Shown: positions 20,201-27,071 of the stretch, in pieces
How positions within the stretch are numbered: the stretch's first letter is position 1
Layout: each line of letters opens with the position of its first letter
Assembly: GCA_963725505.1 (NCBI GenBank)
Contig: CAVRYN010000002.1
Coordinates: forward strand, 372,001-436,000
DNA length: 64,000 nt
Origin: Udaeobacter sp963725505
GTDB lineage: Bacteria > Verrucomicrobiota > Verrucomicrobiia > Chthoniobacterales > UBA10450
Direction of reading: 5' to 3'
Position numbers and translations under genes: made by a program
Notes under the pieces: generated by a model
Databases searched by the model: none
What the model saw: the letters and a program-made list of their open reading frames with translations, nothing else
Told to the model about the DNA's origin: nothing

Positions 20201-21327
20201 AGGACGACGGCGCCTCGGTGAAAAAGGGCGAGACGTTCGTGCAATGGGATCCATACAACGTGCCGATTCTTACCGATAAGGGCGGCAAGATCGAGTTCCG
20301 CGACATGATTGCCGGCGTCACGATCAAGCGCGATGTCGATGAAGCAACCGGTCTCATGGGCACGGTCATTATCGAGCACAAAGAAGATTTGCATCCGCAG
20401 GTGGTCATCGTGGGCGACAAGAAGGAAGTGCTGGCCAGCTACTCCATCCCGGCCGGCGCGCACGTCGTAGTCGAAGAAGGACACAAAGTGCGCGGGGGCG
20501 CGCTGCTGGCAAAGACGCCGCGCAAAGTCGCAAAGACAAAAGACATCACAGGCGGTCTGCCCCGGGTGGCCGAATTGTTCGAAGCCCGGCGACCGAAGGA
20601 TGCGGCTGAGATCGCCAAGATCGATGGCATCGTGGAGATGGGCGGTACTGTCCGCGGGAAACGACGCCTGATTTTAAAAGACCCCGAGACGGGAGCCGAG
20701 GAAGAGCATCTGATTCCGCTCACCAAGCACATCATCGTTTTCAAAGGCGATTTCGTGAAGAAAGGTCAGCAACTGACCGAAGGGCCAATTGTACCGCACG
20801 AGATCCTGGAAGTCTGCGGGCCGCAGGAATTGCAGGAGCATTTGGTCAACGAAGTGCAGGAGGTGTATCGCTTGCAGGGCGTGGAGATCAACGACAAGCA
20901 CATCGAGATCATCGTGCGCCAGATGTTGCGCAAGGTGAAGATTACCGACCCGGGCGATACTTCGTTGCTCTGGGGCGATCAGGTGGACAAACTCGGTTTC
21001 GAGGAAGAAAATAGAAAGGTCGTCGAAAAAGGTGGCAAACCGGCAGAGGCCGTTCCCGTATTGCTCGGCATTACGAAGGCCTCACTGGAAACCGACAGCT
21101 TTATCTCGGCCGCATCATTCCAGGATACGACCCGCGTTCTCACCGAAGCGGCGACACTGGGCAAAGTCGATAAACTGCGTGGCTTTAAGGAAAACGTGAT
21201 AATGGGTCACTTGATCCCTGCCGGAACCGGGTTCGGACAGCATCGCCAGATCAAGCTGGTCGAAAAAGGCGAGCCAATCGGCGCGCCTGTAATGGAAGAA
21301 GCCGAGCCGCAGCCGGCGATCGGATAA
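17209..21327 (+). CDS. rpoC: DNA-directed RNA polymerase subunit beta prime
   Basis: The 1372 residues carry the N-terminal zinc-binding cysteines (CSCGKYKRIKHKGVICDRCG, near 71-90), the catalytic magnesium loop NADFDGDQMAVH near residue 458, and the bridge-helix region (MRGLMAKPSGEILEHPITSNFREGL). A second zinc cluster (CECGRGVCAMCYG, near 882-895) and the trigger loop are also present. It is complete and shows no unusual insertions. It follows rpoB by 77 bases with a hairpin between them. Confidence 0.97.
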   Translation: MNEHSWRELVGEERPVGFDQVAIGVASSDTMRSWSKGEVKNPETINYRTFKPEKGGLFCERIFGPTRDWECSCGKYKRIKHKGVICDRCGVEVTLARVRRERMGHIELAVPVSHIWFYKCMPSRIGLMLDMSARQLERVIYYEDYIVIDPGKTPLQKAQLLNEVEYREAQEQYGEDFVAGMGAEAIKKLLAEIDLNKLNKELEKAMATTKSKQIRKKLAKRLKLVQGFQNSHARPEWMILDVLPVIPPDLRPLVPLEGGRFATSDLNDLYRRVINRNNRLKNLLLLKTPDVIIRNEKRMLQEAVDALFDNGRHGRAVTGAGNRPLKSLSDMLKGKGGRFRQNLLGKRVDYSGRSVIVIGPELKLYQCGLPKKMALVLFEPFIIRRLKDLGYVHTVRSAKKMIERQTPEVWDILDEVTKGHPVLLNRAPTLHRLSIQAFEPQLIEGEAIRIHPLVCTAYNADFDGDQMAVHVPLSVEAQMEARMLMLAPNNIFSPSSGKPITTPSQDITLGCYYLTQNPRGQSKDGQRLPLFADAAEVEFAMTDGSIRTHDRIRIKNPDFGRKTIYGNAEAKTIETTPGRVIFNEIWPSQLGFFNKPAGKKQLSDIIWRCYQIAGPAETVTTLDKLKELGFAEATKAGISIGISDMIIPKEKQTELENAYKQIRQVEQQYRKGIITDGERYNKIIDIWTHAGDEISNIMFRTLEHNEGRKELNPVYLMVDSGARGNRQQVRQLAGMRGLMAKPSGEILEHPITSNFREGLSVLEYFISTHGARKGLADTALKTADSGYLTRKLVDAAQDVIINVEDCGTVNGIVVRSIYEGDEEVVDLGQRIIGRVSCETIPDPVDKKKKIVKVNQYIDEKIAAELQRIGVESLKIRSVLTCECGRGVCAMCYGRNLATGQFVKMGEAVGIIAAQSIGEPGTQLTMRTFHIGGTASQTFKQPIIKAKNDGTVRFNDLRTVQALDGSWIVLNKNGSISVHNAEGRELERYNVVIGSMISKDDGASVKKGETFVQWDPYNVPILTDKGGKIEFRDMIAGVTIKRDVDEATGLMGTVIIEHKEDLHPQVVIVGDKKEVLASYSIPAGAHVVVEEGHKVRGGALLAKTPRKVAKTKDITGGLPRVAELFEARRPKDAAEIAKIDGIVEMGGTVRGKRRLILKDPETGAEEEHLIPLTKHIIVFKGDFVKKGQQLTEGPIVPHEILEVCGPQELQEHLVNEVQEVYRLQGVEINDKHIEIIVRQMLRKVKITDPGDTSLLWGDQVDKLGFEEENRKVVEKGGKPAEAVPVLLGITKASLETDSFISAASFQDTTRVLTEAATLGKVDKLRGFKENVIMGHLIPAGTGFGQHRQIKLVEKGEPIGAPVMEEAEPQPAIG

Positions 21328-21344
21328 GATTGATAGTTGCGAAT

Positions 21345-21474
21345 GTTGTAGAGCGTCTGTGTCAGCTCCGAAAGCTTTCGAAGTTCACAGAATGGAGCCG
21401 GCGGGAGCCGAGCGACATGGACGGGAAGCCCGGAGGGTGAGCGAGCTGGCGCGAGCGAATCAAACGCCCTACAA
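21345..21474. repeat. TIR-bounded palindromic element after rpoC (TTGTAG/CTACAA family)
   Basis: The left end GTTGTAGAGCG and the right end CGCCCTACAAT are imperfect inverted copies about 130 bases apart. The interior holds further small palindromes (CGAAAGCTTTCG at 21369-21380). The ends match those of the element inside the ligase gene (24855-24913). No coding potential is seen. Confidence 0.5.
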
Positions 21475-21482
21475 TTTGCCTG

Positions 21483-22028
21483 ATGTCGATCGTAACCAAA
21501 ACCGGCGACAAAGGCGAAACGTCGCTGATGTACGGGCGTCGCCTGCCGAAAGCCGATCCGCGTGTTGACGCCTATGGGTGTATTGATGAGCTAAACGCCG
21601 CGCTTGGTGTCGCCCGGTCGATTTCAATCGATAAATTCCTTTCGGGCGAAATCTCCGCCGCGCAAAAAGATTTGATCGTTGTCATGGGAGAGCTAGCGAC
21701 GGCGCCAGGCGACCGGGAACGTTATATTAAAGATGGCTTTCACCTTACCACAGCGGAAATGGTGGACCGGATCACAGCAGTCATTTTCGACCTTGAGAAA
21801 GACAAATCGCTTTATCCCAAAGACTGGGTGATCCCCGGCGGAACCGCGGTTTCTGCGGCTCTCGATTTTGCTCGCGCAACCTGCCGTCGCGCCGAGCGAC
21901 ACATCGCCGGGTTCAGCGCCAGCGAGGAAAACTTTAACCCAGAGATTTTGCGTTACCTCAATCGGCTTTCCGATCTCTGTTGGATTCTGGCGAGATACGC
22001 CGAGAAAAGCTCGCGAACTTCCAAGTAG
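21483..22028 (+). CDS. PduO-type ATP:cob(I)alamin adenosyltransferase
   Basis: This 181-residue protein transfers the adenosyl group of ATP to cob(I)alamin, making coenzyme B12. The N-terminal TKTGDKGETSLMYGRR, the VDAYGCIDELNAALGVAR stretch, the RAERHIAGF helix (an Arg important for ATP in PduO/MMAB enzymes), and the C-terminal YLNRLSDLCWILARY are all family signatures. It stands alone; no other B12 gene is in the window. It probably supports salvage of imported corrinoid, which is inference. Confidence 0.92.
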   Translation: MSIVTKTGDKGETSLMYGRRLPKADPRVDAYGCIDELNAALGVARSISIDKFLSGEISAAQKDLIVVMGELATAPGDRERYIKDGFHLTTAEMVDRITAVIFDLEKDKSLYPKDWVIPGGTAVSAALDFARATCRRAERHIAGFSASEENFNPEILRYLNRLSDLCWILARYAEKSSRTSK

Positions 22029-22132
22029 CGCTACGTCGCTTGGGCGTGCTTCCAATCGCGCTGCAATCCAGCGTCAAAAATTAGCAATTGGCCAGCAGCA
22101 GGTTTCGTCGCCCGACGTTATGCATCGTCGCG

Positions 22133-22540
22133 ATGAAATTCAGATCAGCCTTTGCGGTTGCGTTTCCTCTTTGTCGTGCGATCGAACGGTCTCACGCAGA
22201 CATTTTCGCATGGACCTACACCACCGACCTTGACGGTGTCCTCGAATGGTTCACCGGAGCTTCCTACAGACTCGCGCGGAGTTGGTCTGCTGGTCTCGAA
22301 TTTTGGAACCATCATGAATTTGCCGATGCCACTGTGCACCAGCACTCGGCATATTTTGTCGGACCCACAATTCATTACGAAGGTCAACGCTGGTTCGCCA
22401 CGCTGGGGTTTCTTCGTCAACTGCCAATTGGACAGGCTTTCAGCCATGAAAACAAAGAATTCGCCGCGCACGACGGTTACATTCTGGGTGACGAGCACGA
22501 AAAATATTACGTGCCGCTAAGAGTCGGATTTGATTTTTAA
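22133..22540 (+). CDS. Small protein resembling the C-terminal end of an outer-membrane beta-barrel; possibly a gene remnant
   Basis: The 135-residue frame starts MKFRSAFAVAFPLC, like the beginning of a signal peptide, but lacks a clean cleavage region. It then has amphipathic strands with aromatic ends (AWTYTTDLDGVLEWFTGASYRLARSW; HQHSAYFVGPTIHYEGQRWFATLGF) and finishes with YYVPLRVGFDF. A terminal Phe after alternating residues is typical of the last strand of outer-membrane barrels. The family is not certain. Its shortness and the abrupt join after the signal suggest an internally deleted remnant of a longer barrel protein. Confidence 0.4.
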   Translation: MKFRSAFAVAFPLCRAIERSHADIFAWTYTTDLDGVLEWFTGASYRLARSWSAGLEFWNHHEFADATVHQHSAYFVGPTIHYEGQRWFATLGFLRQLPIGQAFSHENKEFAAHDGYILGDEHEKYYVPLRVGFDF

Positions 22541-22664
22541 CGCTCACCGAAATTGGCATTTTGCCTTCGTCGTGTGAGCGGCGAATTTCGGGTTGCGCGC
22601 TGGCGCCTCCTGTAGCATCTTCACGCTCCCGCTCTGGAAGCTCCCGCCCTCGGGAATTTCTCTT

Positions 22665-23396
22665 ATGGCAGATACAACAGAATTAGTGCCTGAATTGTTG
22701 GAAGCTGGTGTTCATTTTGGACACCAGACGAAGCGTTGGAATCCGAAGATGAAGCCTTTCATCTTCGAACAGCGCAATCAGATTTACATCATCAATTTGG
22801 ATGAGACCGTCCTGCAGCTTCGGCGGGCCACGGAATTTCTCCAGGAGGTCGCGCGGCGCGGCGGCAAAATTTTATTTGTCGGCTGCAAGAAGCAGGCGCA
22901 GGAAGCGATAAAAGAGGCGGCACTGGCTTGCGGGCAATTTTATGTGAATCAGCGCTGGCTTGGTGGCACACTGACTAATCTCGCTACCATTCGCAAGAGC
23001 ATTGGGCGATTGAAATACATCGAAGAGATCGAGCAGTCGCCCGAATACAAGAAAATGGGAAAACAAGAATTGGCCGCCCTTAATCGCGAGGCGGCAAAGC
23101 TCCGGCGTAACCTCGATGGGATAATCGAGATGTCGCAGTTGCCCGATGCCTTGGTAGTGATCGATACGATTCGCGAGCAAAACGCCGTGAATGAGGCGCG
23201 GCGTCTCGGCATTCCAGTCGTTGCCATCGTGGATACGAACGCGGACCCGGAAATCATCGATTACCCAATTGCTGGCAACGACGATGCGATTCGCGCTATT
23301 CGCGTGATTCTGCAGAAGCTCGTGGATGCCATTGTTGCGGCAAGTAACGAAGCGCGCATTCGCGAGCAGGTAGAAATGGCTGGCGTGTCGGCGTAG
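22665..23396 (+). CDS. rpsB: 30S ribosomal protein S2
   Basis: This 243-residue protein has the S2 signatures LLEAGVHFGHQTKRWNPKMKPFIF, the QRWLGGTLTN motif, and PDALVVIDTIREQNAVNEARRLGIPVVAIVDTNADP. The ATG at 22665 was preferred to an upstream in-frame codon at 22593 because MADTTELVPELLEAG aligns with family starts. It is followed 45 bases later by tsf, the universal neighbour. Confidence 0.97.
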   Translation: MADTTELVPELLEAGVHFGHQTKRWNPKMKPFIFEQRNQIYIINLDETVLQLRRATEFLQEVARRGGKILFVGCKKQAQEAIKEAALACGQFYVNQRWLGGTLTNLATIRKSIGRLKYIEEIEQSPEYKKMGKQELAALNREAAKLRRNLDGIIEMSQLPDALVVIDTIREQNAVNEARRLGIPVVAIVDTNADPEIIDYPIAGNDDAIRAIRVILQKLVDAIVAASNEARIREQVEMAGVSA

Positions 23397-23404
23397 GAGG
23401 AAAA

Positions 23405-23441
23405 AACGTCCAGCGCCGAACGTCGAACACGCCAATGTTCA
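23405..23441. repeat. Heptad leader tract directly before tsf
   Basis: The stretch AACGTCCAGCGCCGAACGTC and the following GAACACGCCAATGTTCA are degenerate AACGTCC/AACGCCC units. They run right up to the tsf ATG at 23442, leaving no room for an ordinary ribosome-binding site other than GGAGG at 23397-23401, about 40 bases upstream. Confidence 0.5.
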
Positions 23442-24059
23442 ATGAAAACAACGACTGAAATCGATCCGCAACTGGTGAAGCAACTCCGCGAAAAGACCAA
23501 CGCGGGGATGATGGATTGCAAGCGCGCTCTTGTGGAAAGCGGCGGCGACCTTGAGAAGGCAGAAGCGATCTTGCGCACCAAAGGCGTCGCTGCTGCTGGC
23601 AGAAAAGCGGCGCGCGTAACGAAGGAAGGCATCGTGGCCTCGTACATTCATCTTCAAGGCAAAGTCGGCGTGCTTGTCGAGGTAAATTGCGAAACCGATT
23701 TTGTAGCGAGGAACGAAAATTTCCGCGAATTCGTGAAAGATATCACTCTGCATATCGCTGCGGCGCATCCGCTCTATGTCAGCCGCGCAGATGTTCCCGG
23801 CAATCTCATCGAAGCCGAGCGCGAGATTTACAAGGCGCAGGCAAAAGGGAAACCGGAAAATGTGGTGGAGAAAATGGTCGAAGGAAAACTCGACAAATTT
23901 TTCAGCACAGTTTGTCTGCTCGAGCAAGGATTCATCAAAAATCCGGACGAAACCATCGGTGACCTCGTCAAAGCCAAAATTGCGGAGCTAGGCGAGAACA
24001 TCATGATCCGTCGCTTTGTCCGCTATCTCGTTGGCGAGCCGCTGCCGAGCGAAGCGTAG
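23442..24059 (+). CDS. tsf: Elongation factor Ts
   Basis: This 205-residue nucleotide-exchange factor for EF-Tu has an N-terminal UBA-like domain (VKQLREKTNAGMMDCKRALVESGGDLEKAEAILR). The core (GVLVEVNCETDFVARNENFREFVKDI) contains the TDFV motif that reaches the EF-Tu G domain. It is the short form (about 200 residues, like Thermus), with one core subdomain reduced compared with the 283-residue E. coli protein. The pairing with rpsB is canonical. Confidence 0.95.
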   Translation: MKTTTEIDPQLVKQLREKTNAGMMDCKRALVESGGDLEKAEAILRTKGVAAAGRKAARVTKEGIVASYIHLQGKVGVLVEVNCETDFVARNENFREFVKDITLHIAAAHPLYVSRADVPGNLIEAEREIYKAQAKGKPENVVEKMVEGKLDKFFSTVCLLEQGFIKNPDETIGDLVKAKIAELGENIMIRRFVRYLVGEPLPSEA

Positions 24060-24064
24060 TGCGT

Positions 24065-24141
24065 TGTAGTGTCCGCTGTCCTCAGCGGATTGTCGCGAGT
24101 GTTGCTCACGGGATTGGTGCGCTGAGACAGCGCACGCTACA
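24065..24141. repeat. 77-base palindromic element after tsf
   Basis: The left half (TGTAGTGTCCGCTGTCCTCAG...) and the right half (CTGAGACAGCGCACGCTACA) are inverted copies with a few mismatches and an inner GCGAG/CTCAC loop. The ends resemble the TTGTAG/CTACAA ends at 21345 and 24855. It fills the tsf-ligase gap. Confidence 0.6.
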
Positions 24142-24191
24142 GCCATTGCGCACGTGCCATTGCTCTTAATCTGTGGTTAAATTCGGATAGA

Positions 24192-25907
24192 ATGGGACTG
24201 ACCGAATACAAACGAAAACGCGACTTCAAGAAGACTGCTGAGCCGGCAGGCAAAGCGTTGCCAAAGAAAGTCAAAGGCGCATCGCGCTTTGTGATTCAAA
24301 AACATGACGCCCGCCGTCTGCACTACGATTTCCGCCTGGAGATGGAAGGCGTGCTGAAGTCGTGGGCGCTGCCGAAAGGGCTTCCCTGGAAGCGAGGCGA
24401 AAAACATCTTGCCGTAGAAGTTGAAGATCACCCGACCCAGTACGAGGACTTCGAAGGCATCATTCCCGGGGGGCAATACGGTGGCGGCACAGTGATGGTA
24501 TGGGACCGCGGCAACTACCATGTTTACGGCGAACAGCCGGTGAAATCATTACGTGAGGGCAAGCTTCACCTCGTTCTCGATGGCCAAAAAGCTAAAGGCG
24601 AATGGACCCTCGTTCGAATTCGCGGTCGTGATGATGCGAAAAATCAGTGGCTGATCTTGAAGACGGGAGGCGACGCAAAGCCGCCAACGAAAAAACGTGA
24701 AGATCAGTCGGTCAAGACAGGACGCACTATGAAACAAATCGCGGAAGATCGCGATGCCGAGTGGGAGTCGAATCGCGAGGAAAAAGATGCGAGCGCTACC
24801 TCGAGATTTAAGACGCGCATCAAAGAAGCGATTAAAAAAAAAGCAAACGATGAAATTGTAGGGCAGGCGCGTCGCCTGCCGTCACAGGGCAACCGAAGCG
24901 GTCGCCCTACAATCGGGTCGTTGCCAGATTTGCCCTCGGCGAAAGCGCGCTTCATCGAGCCGATGAAGGCGAAGCTGTTCGGGAAACCACCAGCGACCGG
25001 CGATTGGATTTATGAGCTGAAATTTGACGGCATTCGCCTGATCGCGGTTAAAAGAGATAAAAAAGTCTCATTGTTCTCGCGAAACCAAAACGATTTGAGC
25101 GCGCGTTTCTCGGAGATCGTCGAGGCGATAAAGAATTTGCCTGCGCGCGAATGCGTGGTCGATGGCGAGGTAGTTGCGCTCGACCAGGAGGGGCGCTCGT
25201 CGTTTCAACTTTTGCAAGCGCGCGAGATGGAAGGACGAAAATCGCCGATCTATTTTTATGCATTCGATCTGCTCCAGCTCGACGGCAAGAGCTTGGTTAG
25301 GCTGCCGCTGGAAGCGCGGAAAAACGTTCTGGGAAAACTCTGCGCCGATCCAGGCGATCCAATCCGTTATTCGGGCGCGATCGGCAGCAATGCCAACCGG
25401 CTTCTCGAAGAAGTGAAGCGTCGCGGTCTGGAAGGGATTATCGGCAAACAGCGCAACTCCGTTTACGAACCCGGCCGCCGAAGCGGCGCATGGATCAAGC
25501 TCAAATGCGTTAATGAACAGGAATTCGTCATCGGCGGATACACGCCGCCGCAGGGCGCGCGCAAACATTTCGGCGCAATCCTGGTTGGTTACTATGACAA
25601 TAACAAGCTCATGTTTGCCGGCAAAGTAGGGACAGGTTTTACGGCAAAGTCACTGTCGATGTTGCACAAAAGATTCCAAAAAGAAGCGCGCGACGATTGT
25701 CCGTTTGTCGATCTGCCATCAAAACAAAACGGCCAATGGGTGCAGGGAATCATGCCTTCCATGATGAAAAAGATGCACTGGGTGAATCCGAAGGTTGTCG
25801 CTCAAATCAAGTTCGCCGAGTGGACGCGTGACGGAAAATTGCGTGCACCCGTTTTCCTTGGTTTGCGCGAAGATAAAAAGCCTACCGACGTTGTTCGCGA
25901 GGGTTAA
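24192..25907 (+). CDS. ATP-dependent DNA ligase with N-terminal 3'-phosphoesterase domain (LigD-like)
   Basis: The 571 residues divide into a LigD phosphoesterase domain (about 30-150; HDARRLHYDFRLEMEGVLKSWALPKG, with the HxxxxxHYDxR metal motif) and an ATP-dependent ligase domain (about 255-571). The ligase has motif I YELKFDGIRL carrying the AMP-accepting lysine, VVDGEVVALD, and the motif V-like WIKLKC. It seals DNA ends in bacterial non-homologous end joining after trimming of 3' ends. The polymerase domain found in full LigD is absent and is encoded separately at 37662. No Ku gene is in the window. A palindromic repeat is translated within the interdomain linker (residues about 222-241). 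Confidence 0.88.
   Translation: MGLTEYKRKRDFKKTAEPAGKALPKKVKGASRFVIQKHDARRLHYDFRLEMEGVLKSWALPKGLPWKRGEKHLAVEVEDHPTQYEDFEGIIPGGQYGGGTVMVWDRGNYHVYGEQPVKSLREGKLHLVLDGQKAKGEWTLVRIRGRDDAKNQWLILKTGGDAKPPTKKREDQSVKTGRTMKQIAEDRDAEWESNREEKDASATSRFKTRIKEAIKKKANDEIVGQARRLPSQGNRSGRPTIGSLPDLPSAKARFIEPMKAKLFGKPPATGDWIYELKFDGIRLIAVKRDKKVSLFSRNQNDLSARFSEIVEAIKNLPARECVVDGEVVALDQEGRSSFQLLQAREMEGRKSPIYFYAFDLLQLDGKSLVRLPLEARKNVLGKLCADPGDPIRYSGAIGSNANRLLEEVKRRGLEGIIGKQRNSVYEPGRRSGAWIKLKCVNEQEFVIGGYTPPQGARKHFGAILVGYYDNNKLMFAGKVGTGFTAKSLSMLHKRFQKEARDDCPFVDLPSKQNGQWVQGIMPSMMKKMHWVNPKVVAQIKFAEWTRDGKLRAPVFLGLREDKKPTDVVREG
24855..24913. repeat. Palindromic repeat translated in frame inside the ligase gene
   Basis: ATTGTAGGGC at 24855-24864 and GCCCTACAAT at 24904-24913 form perfect 10-base terminal inverted repeats. 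The interior has GGCAGGCGCGTCGCCTGCC, itself a hairpin. The reading frame passes through, encoding EIVGQARRLPSQGNRSGRPT-like residues in the linker between the phosphoesterase and ligase domains. Confidence 0.7.
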
Positions 25908-26015
25908 GCGAGGGCGGCCAGCATGCCTTTGGTGTGCGCGCTTGTCATTTGATCCGAGTGGACTGAGTCAAAGAATTTTGAACAAGTTCGTATCGAGGAG
26001 GGGATTGAATCTGTT

Positions 26016-27071
26016 ATGCGAATTGCTCAGGTCGCGCCGCTTTATGAGAGTGTGCCGCCAAAATATTACGGCGGGACCGAACGGGTTGTATCGCATCTCA
26101 CCGAGGAATTGGTCCGCCAGGGTCACCAAGTCACGCTCTTCGCAAGCGGAGATTCGGTGACCAAGGCGCACCTCGTCGCGGCGTGTCGGCGCTCATTGCG
26201 CCTCGATAAACACTGCATGGATCAGTTGTCGTACCAAATCCTGATGCTCGAGCATGTGTTCCAGCACGCCGCGGAGTTCGACATCGTCCATTTCCACATT
26301 GACTATCTGCATTTTCCGCTAAGTCGTCGCGAGCAGATCACGCATGTGACCACGTTACACGGGCGTCTCGATATTCCTGATCTCGTTCCACTTTACCAGG
26401 AATTTCGAGACATGCCGGTGATCTCGATCTCGAATAGCCAGCGAGAACCCTTGCTGTGGGCGAACTGGCAAGCCACGGTTTACCATGGTCTGCCAGCAGA
26501 CATGTACCAGTTCCATGACAAGCCGGGAATTTATCTTGCGTTTCTGGGCCGGATTTCCCCTGAGAAACGAGTGGACCGGGCAATAGAAATTGCCAAGCAG
26601 GTCCAGATTCCACTTAAAATTGCCGCCAAGGTGGATCCAGTGGACAAGGATTATTTCGAGAGCGTGATCGATCCATTGCTGCGTGACCCGCTGGTCGAGT
26701 TTGTCGGCGAGATCGGCAAAGTCGAAAAAGAAAATTTCCTAGGGAATGCTTATGCTTTGCTCTTCCCGATCGACTGGCCAGAGCCGTTCGGGCTTGTGAT
26801 GATTGAGGCGATGGCATGCGGCACTCCAGTGATTGCGTACCGCGGTGGGGCGGTACCAGAGGTGATCGAAGAAGGTCACACAGGCTTCATCGTGGAAGGC
26901 TTGGAAGATGCGGTTGAAGCAGTCCGGCGAGTACCCGAACTGAGCCGGAAACGGTGTCGCGAAATCTTTGACCAACGGTTTACGGCGGCGCGAATGGCGC
27001 ACGATTATGTCCGGGTTTACGAACGGCTAATTAAGAGGAAGCAACACAAGGCTGTGGAGGTGCGCGCGTAA
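26016..27071 (+). CDS. GT4 family glycosyltransferase
   Basis: This 351-residue enzyme has two Rossmann halves in the GT-B fold. The N-terminal text MRIAQVAPLYESVPPKYYGGTERVVSHL contains the glycine loop. The C-terminal half has FLGRISPEKRVDRAIEIA and the sugar-nucleotide motif EPFGLVMIEAMACGTPVIAYRGGAVPEVI (the E-x7-E pattern of retaining GT4 enzymes). Donor and acceptor are not predictable. Its stop overlaps the start of the debranching-enzyme gene by one base (TAATG), suggesting translational coupling and a shared role in glucan or storage-sugar metabolism. Confidence 0.88.
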   Translation: MRIAQVAPLYESVPPKYYGGTERVVSHLTEELVRQGHQVTLFASGDSVTKAHLVAACRRSLRLDKHCMDQLSYQILMLEHVFQHAAEFDIVHFHIDYLHFPLSRREQITHVTTLHGRLDIPDLVPLYQEFRDMPVISISNSQREPLLWANWQATVYHGLPADMYQFHDKPGIYLAFLGRISPEKRVDRAIEIAKQVQIPLKIAAKVDPVDKDYFESVIDPLLRDPLVEFVGEIGKVEKENFLGNAYALLFPIDWPEPFGLVMIEAMACGTPVIAYRGGAVPEVIEEGHTGFIVEGLEDAVEAVRRVPELSRKRCREIFDQRFTAARMAHDYVRVYERLIKRKQHKAVEVRA

